Shown here: piece by piece, positions 20,905 to 29,732 of the stretch | Layout of the letters: each line of letters begins with the position of its first letter | How positions within the stretch are numbered: the stretch's first letter is position 1 | Source: Nocardia sp. NBC_01730 | Lineage (GTDB): Bacteria; Actinomycetota; Actinomycetes; Mycobacteriales; Mycobacteriaceae | Length of the DNA stretch: 64,000 nt | Assembly: GCF_035920445.1 (NCBI RefSeq) | Contig: NZ_CP109162.1 | Span: forward strand, 8,246,001 to 8,310,000 | Reading direction: 5' to 3' | Notes under the pieces: model-generated | Told to the model about the DNA's origin: nothing | The model's database searches: none | What the model saw: only the letters and a program-made list of their open reading frames with translations | Translations under genes and position numbers: made by a program

Positions 20905-21474
20905 ATGCCTCGTGTCGGTCTGACCCCACAGGTGGTCGTCACCGAAGCCGCGGCCGTCGCCGATGAGGTGGGCTTGGACAAGCTCACCCTGGCGGCGGTC
21001 GCGAAGCGCTGTGGCGTCTCGCTTCCCGGGCTGTACAAGCATGTCGATGGGCTCGACGCGGTCAAGCGAGACATCTCCGTGCTGGCAGTGCGAGAGTTGA
21101 CCGCGAAGCTCGCTGCCGCGACGTCCGGCGTCTCGGGAAAGGAGGCGCTGCAGGCCCTTTCGGTGTCGTACCGCGACTATGCCATGGCGTTTCCCGGTCG
21201 CTACTCGGCGAGTGTGCGGGCGCCTGCGGCAGGTGATCGGGAGCATGAAGAAGTGGCGGTGCAGGCAGTCGGCGTCATCGACACCGCGCTCAAGGGTTAC
21301 CAGCTGGAGGGAGCCGACCTGATCCACGCCGTCCGTATCTGGCGAATCGTCTGCCACGGTCTGGCCTCGCTGGAAGCGGAAGGTGGTTTCGGCCTACCGG
21401 ATCCGGTGGACGAGACCTTCAACCGTTTGATCGGCGTTCTCGATGCGTCCTTCCGCACCGTGACGGTCGAATAG
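20905..21474 (+). CDS. TetR/AcrR-family repressor
   Basis: 189 residues. The N-terminal helix-turn-helix is LTLAAVAKRCGVSLPGLYKH (about residues 27-46). The ligand domain contains a WHG-type segment (WRIVCHGLASLEAEGGFGL), typical of the TetR_C_33 group. It immediately follows the membrane-protein gene and probably represses this two-gene operon through the twin palindromes at 20209-20243. The inducer is unknown. Confidence 0.88.
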   Translation: MPRVGLTPQVVVTEAAAVADEVGLDKLTLAAVAKRCGVSLPGLYKHVDGLDAVKRDISVLAVRELTAKLAAATSGVSGKEALQALSVSYRDYAMAFPGRYSASVRAPAAGDREHEEVAVQAVGVIDTALKGYQLEGADLIHAVRIWRIVCHGLASLEAEGGFGLPDPVDETFNRLIGVLDASFRTVTVE

Positions 21475-21570
21475 GGCTGACGGCGGGTAGGCCGCTCGAT
21501 ACCGGGTGTCGCCGCCCGTGCGCGATGCTGCCTGGTGGAGCGGCAACTTTGTCGTGATCGATTTGCCGTG

Positions 21571-21693
21571 TCAGCCCAGCTTCGCCACGACGTCGGCTAT
21601 CTGTCCGGGCATCGACAAGAACGGCGAATGAGAGGAGTCGAGCGCCACTACAGAGCTCGGGTTGTCCGGGAAGGTGGCGTCGCTGATGAACGT
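21571..21693 (-). pseudogene. Alpha/beta hydrolase C-terminal fragment
   Basis: Forty codons ending at a TGA (21571-21573) read as the end of an alpha/beta hydrolase: SSVVALDSSHSPFLSMPGQI contains the His of the catalytic triad in its usual SSHSPFLS context. An in-frame TAG at 21694-21696 and loss of similarity upstream show that the rest of the gene is gone. It sits beside the IS element, which may have caused the deletion. Confidence 0.7.
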
Positions 21694-21784
21694 CTACTGC
21701 ACGTGCTGCCGGTCAGCGTGGCTGTCCACGACGGACTAGAGGAGTGATTCCAAGGGGGATCGGCTTTGCGGTCCTGTCTGGGGG

Positions 21785-22699
21785 TCAGTGATCGTAGGCG
21801 GTCAGCGAGCGGTGGATCGGTGCGCCGGTGGTGTCGTTGTGCCAGATCGCGGCGGTGAGCGCGAGGATGCGTTGCAGGATGCGGGCGATGACTCCAGCTG
21901 GGGTGCGACCGCCATGGCGTTCCAGGTCCAGTTGGGCTTTGAGGGTTTGATTGATCGACTCGACGGTTTGACGCAGCGGCCTGAACAGGGCACTTCCTGG
22001 GCGTTCGGGTTCGCCTCTGCGCGCCGGACGCAGCAGGTGCAGCCCGGCATCGGCCAGGTCGGACTCGAACCCGGCCCCGAAGTAGTTCTTGTCGCAGATC
22101 AGGGTTTGTCCCGGCCGCTGCACGACCAGTGTGGGATCGGCACGCAAGATGCCCATCAGCGTCTCGCGTTCGTCGGCTTTGGCACCGGTCAAGGCGAATC
22201 CGATCGGCAGCCCGCCCAGCGTGGCGACCAGATGCAGCCGCAGGCCCCAGAAATAGCGCGAATGCGAGGCGCAGTACCCATACTCGGCCGATCCGGCCAG
22301 GTCGGAGCGTTTGACCGTTTCGCGGGAGCGGCCGCATTCGACCGGTGTGGAATCGGCTACCCACACGTCGTCGGTCCACAGACTGGTGTCGGAGGCCAAG
22401 ACCCGGATCACCGTGACGAGCATCGCGGCGGCGTTACGTAGCCGCTTGTTGTAGCTGGGTTGTTTCGGCAGGTATGGAAACAAGGGCCGCAGATGCGTGC
22501 GGGCATACCGCAGCCAGCGGGCCTCGGAGGTGAACCCGAGCAGCGCCTGCATTACCGCCAACGTCACCAGTTCGGCGTCGGTCAACCGGGGCGTGAATCC
22601 GACCGCGGGGCGTCGGGGAGCCAGATCCGAGCGAAGCTTCAACAGGTCGTCGGTGGTGACATAGAGTGCAGTGGCGAGGGTGTCGATGTCATTGCTCAC
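21785..22699 (-). mobile_element. IS982-type transposase / insertion sequence
   Basis: A 304-residue DDE transposase. Acidic catalytic residues are visible in WVADSTPVECG, QTLICDKNYFG and RQTVESINQTLK, in the arrangement of IS982-family elements, where a D-S-x-P-V motif is usual. Residues about 150-180 carry the central strand region (YGYCASHSRYFWGLRLHLVA). The frame looks intact, so the element may be active. I looked for terminal inverted repeats in 21735-21784 and 22700-22760 but found only a weak match (GATTC..GGG), so the exact ends and target duplication are not resolved. Confidence 0.85.
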
Positions 22700-22875
22700 A
22701 ACCTTGACTTACGACGCCCTCGCCCGAATCCTCAAACCCACTTCCCGACAATCGCTTTCACAACAGCGAGACCCGCGAGGCGGCGACAGAACCGGACAAC
22801 TGCTCGGCGCGCTGCGCGACCGAACCGCGCAACAGCCCACGAATGCAGCGACCTACCAGCTCCGGCGAACAGGAT

Positions 22876-23064
22876 TCAACGCTTGCGGGCCCGCGCCTGC
22901 CTGGTGAGTTCGGTGATGCGGTCGGGGCGGTGAGAATTGTTCAGCTCGGCCACCAGCTCGTCGGGACACAACTCGTACAGGTCGCCCCACCAACGGCAAG
23001 CCTTGTTGTCCCATACGCGGTATCCGCCCGGCACGCCGCGTGCCACGTACCGTCGTCGAGCCAT
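22876..23064 (-). CDS. Small conserved-looking protein, 62 residues
   Basis: 62 residues with a Trp/Tyr-rich core (GGYRVWDNKACRWWGDLYEL) and a basic tail ending RARKR. The codon pattern is typical of the window and the sequence resembles short hypothetical proteins common in Nocardia. No domain is recognised. It lies between the IS element and the DUF397 gene and is transcribed toward the IS. Confidence 0.6.
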   Translation of the reverse strand: MARRRYVARGVPGGYRVWDNKACRWWGDLYELCPDELVAELNNSHRPDRITELTRQARARKR

Positions 23065-23318
23065 ACCCGGATTCTAACGGCGCACCACAACCTTGGAATC
23101 ACTCATCTAGATGGTGACTTCATCGTCCTGGACTTCGATGCTGCCCGCAGCATCGGGCATGTGGAATACCCTGCTGGCGCGCTTTACATCCAGTAAGAGG
23201 ACCAGGTAGAGCTGTATAAGATGGCTTTCGACCGCCTCTTTGCGGCGGCGTTGTCGGATCGGACTCCGCCGACGCCGTCAGAAGTCGGTTGGCAGCCTTC
23301 GGGAAGTAGGAGAAACGG

Positions 23319-23645
23319 ATGAGCACCGCAGACCACCTATCGTGGCGGACATCCAGCTACAGCGGTAACGGCGAAGGCTGCGTCGACGTGGCCCCCGCGA
23401 CGGACAGCGTTTTCGTTCGGCCCGTCAAGCATCGCGACCAGGGGATCATCGAGTTCACCGCCGCCCAATGGTCGACGTGTGTTCGTGCAGCCCGTGTGGG
23501 CCTGGCCGGCACCAACGGTGCCGCCGTCGTACGACAAAACGGTGCCGACACCCTCGTGACTTCCCCTGGCGTCCAGCTCCGCTTCGACGAAACCGAGTGG
23601 ACCGCCTTCCTTGCCGGTGCGAACGACGGCGAGTTCGACTCCTGA
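23319..23645 (+). CDS. DUF397 domain protein
   Basis: 108 residues. The pattern LSWRTSSYSGNGEGCVDVAP, then VFVRPVKHRDQGIIEFTAAQW, is the DUF397 signature of actinobacteria. These proteins usually lie beside Scr1-type XRE regulators and are thought to antagonise them; no such regulator adjoins this copy. TAGGAGAAACGG precedes the ATG. The following gene begins three bases after its stop, so both are one unit. Confidence 0.85.
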   Translation: MSTADHLSWRTSSYSGNGEGCVDVAPATDSVFVRPVKHRDQGIIEFTAAQWSTCVRAARVGLAGTNGAAVVRQNGADTLVTSPGVQLRFDETEWTAFLAGANDGEFDS

Positions 23646-23648
23646 CAG

Positions 23649-24098
23649 GTGGCGAGTGTGGATGATATCGAGCGACTGCTTCTCGGGCTGTCCGCCCATC
23701 TGCGAGACGGGTATTCCGTGGACAGCGCCCGCGAGGTTCGACATCAGCTCGACGTCGTCCGGGATCGGGTTCCCTTCCCGCCTCCGGACACGATCGAGCA
23801 GAGTCCGTTACGAAACCTGTTCGACTACGTCGAGCTGAAGAGCCACGATGCCGTCCTCGGGCGAACGCAATGGCTTCGCGGCGAGTTGGCGGAGATCGAT
23901 CGAGACCTGCTGTCGGCATTGGCCGAGACCCAACGCGGTGACTTGACTGTGGACGACCTCCGGCAGATCGACGACCTCTTATGGGAGCTGCGTGACCGTA
24001 TCGACGCTTTCGAGCCGATGGATGAGGGGCGCTGGCCGTTGCAATGCCTCATCGCCTACGTCGACGCGAGGATCAAACGCTCCCTGGAAGCGAACTGA
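23649..24098 (+). CDS. Helical protein of unknown function
   Basis: 149 residues from GTG 23649 (a second GTG at 23658 is possible). The protein is almost entirely charged and helical, with heptad-like Leu/Ile spacing (RTQWLRGELAEIDRDLLSAL; LTVDDLRQIDDLLWELRDR). No known domain was recognised. It follows the DUF397 gene directly, so a joint regulatory or partner function is plausible but unproven. Confidence 0.7.
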   Translation: MASVDDIERLLLGLSAHLRDGYSVDSAREVRHQLDVVRDRVPFPPPDTIEQSPLRNLFDYVELKSHDAVLGRTQWLRGELAEIDRDLLSALAETQRGDLTVDDLRQIDDLLWELRDRIDAFEPMDEGRWPLQCLIAYVDARIKRSLEAN

Positions 24099-24769
24099 AC
24101 GACTCGGCTGCTTTGATCACCTGACAGGTCCCCTGCGGCGACGCCGCCCACTGTATTCGTAAGGAGGGCGGAGTCACCTACCCAGGCTGGAAGCCGGGCG
24201 AATCGGCGAGCTGAACGTGTCGCGAGGCAGGTGGCAGCCGACATCGGTGCGAATCTGATTGCGATGCAGCAGGTTCCGGACTCCACTTCGACACGAACCG
24301 GTCAGGGGATTTCAACTCCTCGACTTCGGGCGGAGCGGCCGCAAGAATGCCTCGATGTCGGACCACCGGCACTCCCCGTTTTGCACGGCCGAGCATCTGG
24401 GCGCTGTCGGGGCTTTCGATAGCTACCCTTCCTCCCAAGGGCGGGAAGTCGATCTCCGCAACGAAGAGGCTAACGTGACCGGCATCCCGTAGGGCCGCGG
24501 GCCGGGGCTCTGAGCGTAGGTGATTGTCCATCCGACACCTGGATCGACAGTGGAACAGGAGACGACCTAGAGAACGGAGGTCGTCGACGACTAATCGTCA
24601 CTGATGACCAGTGACGACGGCGGCACGGTCGGATCCGCCGGAGAAGGCTCGGGGCACTCTCGCGCAGCAGCCGCGACCCGGCATTGGCAAGCGGGACGCA
24701 GCTGCCGCAAGCGGGGCGCCCGTCCCACACTGCGCGAGCAATGGACGGGAGGCGATCGGGGTCGTGCCT
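24099..24769. other. Gap before the terpene cluster
   Basis: About 670 bases without a convincing gene. One minus-strand frame at 24178-24531 (117 codons) contains a protein-like run (DAGHVSLFVAEIDFPPLGGR) but has neither ribosome binding site nor recognised family. The promoter for the terpene cyclase operon should lie near its right end. Confidence 0.4.
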
Positions 24770-25795
24770 ATGATCGATACATCTGTTTTGATACCCGGTT
24801 TTTGCGAATGTTCTCTGGTCAATCCCGCTACCCGGCCGGCCGAGGACGCCACGATCGAATGGCTGTGGCGGATCGGCTTCCTTGCCAAGCCAGAGCAGGA
24901 AGCGCACTTGCGCTCCTTCAAATTCGGGCTCTACCACGGGATCACCACGCCGCACGTGGATCATGAGCATCTGGTGCTCGGGCTGATGTGGTTTTGCTGG
25001 GGCTCGTTGGCCGACGATCAGTACGACAACTACGACTGGGGCGAGCGGCTGGACAGGATGCGTGGCGTGTTGCGCGCTATGCAGGCGATCGTCGACGGCG
25101 TGACTCCCACCGATGGGCGGTCCAACCCGGTGATCGACGGTTTCGCGGATTTCTGGCCCCGGCTCACTGCCGGGCTGTCGGAGTCCGGCAAACGGCGGAT
25201 CATCGAGCACTTCATGGACTACATGCAAGCGGTGATCTTTCAGAACGTCTACCATGCCGCGGGCCGGATCCCGGACATGGCGACTTTCCTGACTATGCGC
25301 CGTCACACCATTGCGATGATCTTTCAGGCCGACGTTCTCGCGGTGGTTTGCTCGCTGCGGATCCCCGACACATTGTGGGACAGTCTTCTGTTTCGTGAGC
25401 TCGTCTCGTGTTTCGCCGATATCACCGCGTGGCACAACGACGTGTACGGCTTGGAGAAGGATATCGCCGACGGCCAGACGTGCAACATGGTGCGGGTGGT
25501 CGCGGCCAGCGAGAACTGCAGTCTGGCAGAGGCGGTAGAGCGGGTGCTGGACCGAGCCGAACACCGCCAACGTCTCCTTGTCGAGTTGCAGGCCCAGTTA
25601 CCTGGGCTGGCAAGCCAACTCGATCTGCCACCTGAAGCGGCGGAGCAATGTGCCCAGCTTGCCTGGGCACTACGTCGCTACGCATACGCGAATCTGGTGT
25701 GGATCCACGAAACCTGTCGCTACGACCTGGATCGTCCGCGGATCCGCGGAACGTTCGACGATGTCATCACCCCACCTGCCCGCATCGAGTCATGA
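24770..25795 (+). CDS. Class I terpene cyclase
   Basis: 341 residues from ATG 24770-24772. The aspartate-rich metal site is D82-D83-Q-Y-D86 (ADDQYDN). The second metal site is N223-D-V-Y-G227-L-E-K-D231, a variant of the NSE triad with Gly for Ser (as in some plant enzymes) and Asp for the final Glu. The C-terminal RY pair (CRYDLDRPR) is as expected. These enzymes ionise a prenyl diphosphate and cyclise it to a hydrocarbon; the length suits a sesqui- or diterpene. The P450 gene overlaps its stop by ATGA, so the hydrocarbon is probably oxidised next. No prenyl diphosphate synthase is in the window; supply would come from elsewhere. Confidence 0.93.
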   Translation: MIDTSVLIPGFCECSLVNPATRPAEDATIEWLWRIGFLAKPEQEAHLRSFKFGLYHGITTPHVDHEHLVLGLMWFCWGSLADDQYDNYDWGERLDRMRGVLRAMQAIVDGVTPTDGRSNPVIDGFADFWPRLTAGLSESGKRRIIEHFMDYMQAVIFQNVYHAAGRIPDMATFLTMRRHTIAMIFQADVLAVVCSLRIPDTLWDSLLFRELVSCFADITAWHNDVYGLEKDIADGQTCNMVRVVAASENCSLAEAVERVLDRAEHRQRLLVELQAQLPGLASQLDLPPEAAEQCAQLAWALRRYAYANLVWIHETCRYDLDRPRIRGTFDDVITPPARIES

Positions 25796-27135
25796 TGGAC
25801 GACTCACTGCGATCGGTTCCGGCCGCACCGGGCCGTCTCCCGCTACTGGGTCATGTGGTGGCGTTGGGGCGCAATCCCCTCGGATTTCTCGAATCGCTGC
25901 GCACTGTCGGCAGTATCGTCCGCATCGACCTCGGTAACTGGCCGGTGTACATGTTGACGACACCGGAGCTGGTGCGGGATGCCTTGGTCACGCAGGCAGG
26001 AAGTCTGACCAGGGGCCGCATATACGACCGGGCGCGCACCTTGTTCGGGAACGGCCTGGCCACGTCCGATGGCGCGCTGCATCTGCGGCAGCGGCGGCTC
26101 CTACAGCCGGCGTTCCACCAACAACGAATAGCCGGTTACGCGGAAACGATGCGACGCCATGCCGACGAGCTCGTCGCCTCATGGGCGCCGGGTCAACAGG
26201 TCGCGGTCGACCAGGTGATGCACGAGTTGACCCTTCGGATCGTGGCGGACGCGCTGTTCTCGACCGATCTCGGCCGGACGAGCGTTGCGGAAGTGCAGCA
26301 ACACGTACCGATCATCATGAAGGGCATCGCCGCCCGGATGATCACCCCAAGACGCTTGGACGGTTGGCCGATCCCATTGAACAGGCGTTTCGACGCCGCT
26401 TCGACGCGGCTGCGCCGGATCGTCGAGGAGTTGATCGTGGCCCGCCGCGGCGCGGGTCGCGGACGCAACGACCTGCTGTCGGTGCTGCTGGCGGCGCGGG
26501 ACGCGGACAGCGGTAGCGCGATGTCCGATGCGCAGGTGTGCGACGAAGTCATTTCGCTGTTGATCGCCGGCACTGAAACCCCCGCCAATACGCTGGCTTG
26601 GACGTTCCACGCACTGGCTGGTCACCCCGATGTCGAGCAGCGACTGCATGCCGAGATCGACGCAGTAGTCGAAGACCGGCCGATCGGTATCGACACGGTC
26701 GCCGGGCTCGAATATGCCAGACGAATCCTCAACGAAGTGATACGCCTCCATCCGCCGCTGCTGTTCACTCGGCGCGCCACGGCGCAAACCTGCATCGGCG
26801 GCCTTCGTATTCCGCCGGGCACCGAAATCGCCTACAGCCCATACGCATTGCACCGGGATCCGGACCTGTATCCGGAACCGACACGATTCGACCCGGATCG
26901 TTGGTTGTCGGAGCGAGCCGCATATCTGACGCCGCGGACGTTCAATCCGTTCGGAGCGGGCCACCACAAGTGCATTGGCGACGATTTCGCGTGGACCGAG
27001 ATGAGCATCGTAGTGGCAACTGTTGCGCACCGTTGGCGGCTACGCCTCGCCGAGGGGCATTCGGTCCGGGAGGTCGTCGCAGAAGTACCCCGCCCCGATG
27101 CGCTGCCGATGATCGTCCAACCGCGCAAGCCGTGA
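25792..27135 (+). CDS. Cytochrome P450
   Basis: 447 residues from the ATG overlapping the cyclase stop. The I-helix oxygen site is AGTET at 259-263, the ExxR motif is E315-V-I-R318, and the haem loop is FGAGHHKCIGDD with the ligand Cys394. There is no N-terminal membrane anchor, so it is a soluble bacterial type that needs ferredoxin and reductase partners from elsewhere. Coupling to the terpene cyclase identifies the likely substrate as its terpene product. Confidence 0.95.
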   Translation: MMDDSLRSVPAAPGRLPLLGHVVALGRNPLGFLESLRTVGSIVRIDLGNWPVYMLTTPELVRDALVTQAGSLTRGRIYDRARTLFGNGLATSDGALHLRQRRLLQPAFHQQRIAGYAETMRRHADELVASWAPGQQVAVDQVMHELTLRIVADALFSTDLGRTSVAEVQQHVPIIMKGIAARMITPRRLDGWPIPLNRRFDAASTRLRRIVEELIVARRGAGRGRNDLLSVLLAARDADSGSAMSDAQVCDEVISLLIAGTETPANTLAWTFHALAGHPDVEQRLHAEIDAVVEDRPIGIDTVAGLEYARRILNEVIRLHPPLLFTRRATAQTCIGGLRIPPGTEIAYSPYALHRDPDLYPEPTRFDPDRWLSERAAYLTPRTFNPFGAGHHKCIGDDFAWTEMSIVVATVAHRWRLRLAEGHSVREVVAEVPRPDALPMIVQPRKP

Positions 27136-27341
27136 TTCCGGAGAGGTCCGGGAGCCGGGCCGTCTTCTCCGCGAACTGGGGGTCGGTGCCGGGTCTTCCA
27201 CTCTTGGTGGCCTGCCGCGAGGTTGCCTTGGTCTTTCAGGATTCTGCGCAGGGTATTGCGGCTGATTTCGCCGATCCAGTTCCGCAACCCGGAACTCGAC
27301 CAGCTCCGGACCTACCCGGCCATGGCTGCTATCGGCCTGGC
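27136..27341. other. Short gap after the P450
   Basis: About 206 bases between the convergent P450 and secreted-protein genes. A short minus-strand frame here (about 37 codons, EISRNTLRRILKDQGN) resembles a helix-turn-helix of a transposase or integrase, but the piece is too short to assign. Confidence 0.25.
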
Positions 27342-27683
27342 TTACCGTGGCACGGGCACGATCGCGTGTTCATGTCCATGTCCGTGGGCATGGCCAGGTG
27401 GTGGCGGAGTCAGCGCCGACGCAGCAGAGCCGCCCTTGTCAGGCGGGCCGCTCGTGCCGGGGGATTGCGGTGGCGAGGGTGTCCCATTCGATCCGGACGA
27501 TCCGGGTTGGACGTCTTCGTCGGGGTGGGTGGGTTCCCCGGGTGGTGTTGTATCGCAGGGCTTCCCAGGGATCGTAATCAGCTCTTCGTCACATGGTGGG
27601 ATCGGCTCTGCCTGGGCCGCGACGGCTTGGGTGCCCGCCGCTATCACTGCGGCCACAAGGGCTGTTCCTATGCGGCGTTTCAT
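27342..27683 (-). CDS. Secreted Pro-rich protein with His-rich tail
   Basis: 113 residues. A Sec signal (MKRRIGTALVAAVIAAGTQA, cleavage near AQA-EP) is followed by a Pro/Gly/Ser-rich region with two cysteines (PPCDEE and KPCDTT), then a tail GHAHGHGHEH that could bind divalent metal. It starts two bases after the stop of the MspA-type porin gene and is surely in the same operon. No family was recognised. A periplasmic or cell-wall role linked to the porin is an inference. Confidence 0.7.
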   Translation of the reverse strand: MKRRIGTALVAAVIAAGTQAVAAQAEPIPPCDEELITIPGKPCDTTPPGEPTHPDEDVQPGSSGSNGTPSPPQSPGTSGPPDKGGSAASALTPPPPGHAHGHGHEHAIVPVPR

Positions 27684-27685
27684 GA

Positions 27686-28330
27686 TCACAACCAGATCGG
27701 GTCGCCGTAGACGGCGACGGAATTGTCGGCGGTGGCCGTGGACATCGACACGATCGCGTACGCGCGCAGGCTGACGGCCCCGAGGCAGGCATCCACCTTG
27801 ATCTGCACCTGGTCCACGCTGATGGAGCCATGCGGTCCGGCCAACGTCTTTGTGCCGAAGGGAAGGGCGGTGATCGCTCCTGGTTTCGGATTGACCGAGA
27901 TCGACGGCACCGCCAAAGCGCTTCCGCCGACATTCAATCCCGGTGTCGGCGCTACCGTGATACCGACATTCGGGCCGATCAGTCCCGACAAACCCACGGC
28001 GACCCCGGTGGAGACATCCACCTGGCAGCCGATTTGATAGCCGAGCGTCAGGCTCCCTGCGTCCACCGGCTGCTGGCCGGTTCCGGAGATGTCGGCAGTC
28101 GCTGTGAGGCTCACGAACCCCTCGCGGGTGAACGGCGTCGCTGCCAAGTTCGGAACGCGGTCCAGACTCGCCGCGGTCGTGGTGACCCGCAGGTCCCAAC
28201 CATCCTCTGTGGTGACCGCCCGTGACTTGTCCGGCATCGGATCTGCCTGTGCGATCCCGGGAGCGCATACTCCCTGAAACGCTGCCGCCACGAAACACAG
28301 TGGAGCAATGACCGAACGCCTCATATCCAT
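27686..28330 (-). CDS. MspA-family porin
   Basis: 214 residues with a signal peptide (about 1-30, RRSVIAPLCFVAAAF, cleavage near AQA-DP). The mature part follows the MspA pattern: TTEDGWDLRVTTTAASLDRV, FTREGFVSLTATADI, then GYQIGCQVDVSTGVAVG and a terminal Trp-Leu. MspA porins form octameric channels in the mycolate outer membrane and let small hydrophilic nutrients through. This supports a mycolic-acid-containing host. It leads a two-gene operon with the His-tailed secreted protein. Confidence 0.92.
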   Translation of the reverse strand: MDMRRSVIAPLCFVAAAFQGVCAPGIAQADPMPDKSRAVTTEDGWDLRVTTTAASLDRVPNLAATPFTREGFVSLTATADISGTGQQPVDAGSLTLGYQIGCQVDVSTGVAVGLSGLIGPNVGITVAPTPGLNVGGSALAVPSISVNPKPGAITALPFGTKTLAGPHGSISVDQVQIKVDACLGAVSLRAYAIVSMSTATADNSVAVYGDPIWL

Positions 28331-28713
28331 GTCCTCTTCGGTGAACTGATACAGCCGAAGAACCTTATCGCACCCGAGACGGTCATGTGAATCGCTGGCC
28401 TTTTGTGGTTTCGCGTGAATTCGTAGTTATTGCAGGAGTATTGACGCCGCCGCCGGTTCGGTGACGGTCGGCAGGACAACGCTGCACCGCGAAATCACCG
28501 GCCCCCGAGTCGATATAGGATGTCCCGCAGGCGCGCACTCACCGGCGGTCGATATCGTCCTTGTCCCAGAACAGCGTCAGTACCAGGCCCAGCGGATCCG
28601 TTCGCTGCCCTTCCCGTGCGCCGGGGATTCTGGCGGGTACGGATGGTGAGCCAGACGGCGCTCCGCATTTGGGCCACATCGGATCTCCACAATCGGCGGA
28701 TAGGCTCGACCAC
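28331..28713. promoter_or_regulatory. Divergent promoter region, porin / EEP gene
   Basis: About 380 bases between the divergent porin and EEP genes. No gene is visible. It is locally AT-richer around 28400-28440, as expected for a promoter, but no consensus pair could be defined. Confidence 0.35.
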
Positions 28714-29655
28714 ATGCGTGGATGGGCGGACCGGGCGTTGCTCGAAGCGGGGTGGTGCGCGGTGGCGGCGGGAGCCGTCGGGATCGTGCTGCATTTCGGA
28801 GCGTGGCAGCGGCGATGGCTGGTGGTGGTCGCGTCGGGGGCGTCGTACCTGATGATCGGGGCGGTCGTCGGTCTGGTGCTGTTCCTGATTGCGCGCAGGT
28901 GGCGCAGCGCTGCCGTCGCAGGGGTGCTCGCCGCGGCCACGCTGTGGACGCTGGTGCCCGCGTTCGTGCCCGAGGGGCGGGCCACGAGCGGGACGCAGCT
29001 CACCGTCATGCAATCGAACCTGCTGTTCGGCGGCGCCGATCCGGTGGCCGTGGTCCGCGCGGTGCGAGAGAACCGGATCGACGTGCTGACCGTCGATGAA
29101 CTGACCGACCAGGCGATCGAGCGATTGACGATTGCGGGAATCCAGGAGGATCTGCCGTACCACTACACCGAGCCCACACCCACGGGCGGCGGCGGCACGG
29201 GCATTTACAGCCGATACCCGTTGCGCGACACCACGAAATACGTCGGTTTCATCCTGAACAACGTGTCCGCGACAATGGATCACCCCGAGCGCGGACCGAT
29301 CACGGTCTTCGCCTTACATCCGGTCCCGCCGCTCGCATTCAAGGCATGGACTGCCGAGATGCGCAGGGTCCGTGAAATCCTCGATGCCCGAACCGGTCCC
29401 GCGATCGTTGGCGCGGACTTCAACGCGACCCGCGACCACGCGGCATACCGCGACCTGCTGCGCGGCCGCTTCGCCTCCGCCGCCGACCAAACCGGCGCGG
29501 GCCTGCTGCCCACCTTCCCGAACGACCGCGGCTGGGGCCCGGTGATCGGCATCGACCACATCCTCCTCGCCGAAGCCACCGCCGAAAAGATCCACACCCT
29601 GACCGTGCCCGGCTCGGACCACCGCGCCGTGCTGGCCCAAGTGCGCTTCCACTGA
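28714..29655 (+). CDS. Endonuclease/exonuclease/phosphatase-family membrane protein
   Basis: 313 residues. Three N-terminal membrane helices (about 10-85: AGWCAVAAGAVGIVLHFG, LMIGAVVGLVLFLIA, VAGVLAAATLWTLVPAFVP) precede an extracytoplasmic EEP domain. Active-site pieces: LTVMQSNLLFGG, VVRAVRENRIDVLTVDELTD, GADFNATRDH and the C-terminal GSDHRAVLA. The family hydrolyses phosphodiesters in nucleic acids or phospholipids; membrane-tethered bacterial forms remain poorly defined. The ATG at 28714 starts just before the first helix. A second, related gene begins at 63501. Confidence 0.88.
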   Translation: MRGWADRALLEAGWCAVAAGAVGIVLHFGAWQRRWLVVVASGASYLMIGAVVGLVLFLIARRWRSAAVAGVLAAATLWTLVPAFVPEGRATSGTQLTVMQSNLLFGGADPVAVVRAVRENRIDVLTVDELTDQAIERLTIAGIQEDLPYHYTEPTPTGGGGTGIYSRYPLRDTTKYVGFILNNVSATMDHPERGPITVFALHPVPPLAFKAWTAEMRRVREILDARTGPAIVGADFNATRDHAAYRDLLRGRFASAADQTGAGLLPTFPNDRGWGPVIGIDHILLAEATAEKIHTLTVPGSDHRAVLAQVRFH

Positions 29656-29732
29656 ACGGGCCCGCCCCAGATCGAGCTGTACCAGCTGGCACGGATGAAC
29701 GCGATGGATCGGGTGGTTCCCATGCGTGGATA

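Noticed and set aside
21735..22760. Terminal inverted repeats of the IS982-type element
   Set aside because: Only a loose GATTC..GGG similarity was found; not enough to fix the ends.
24178..24531. 117-codon minus-strand frame as a gene
   Set aside because: No ribosome binding site, no family; noted only as content of the gap.
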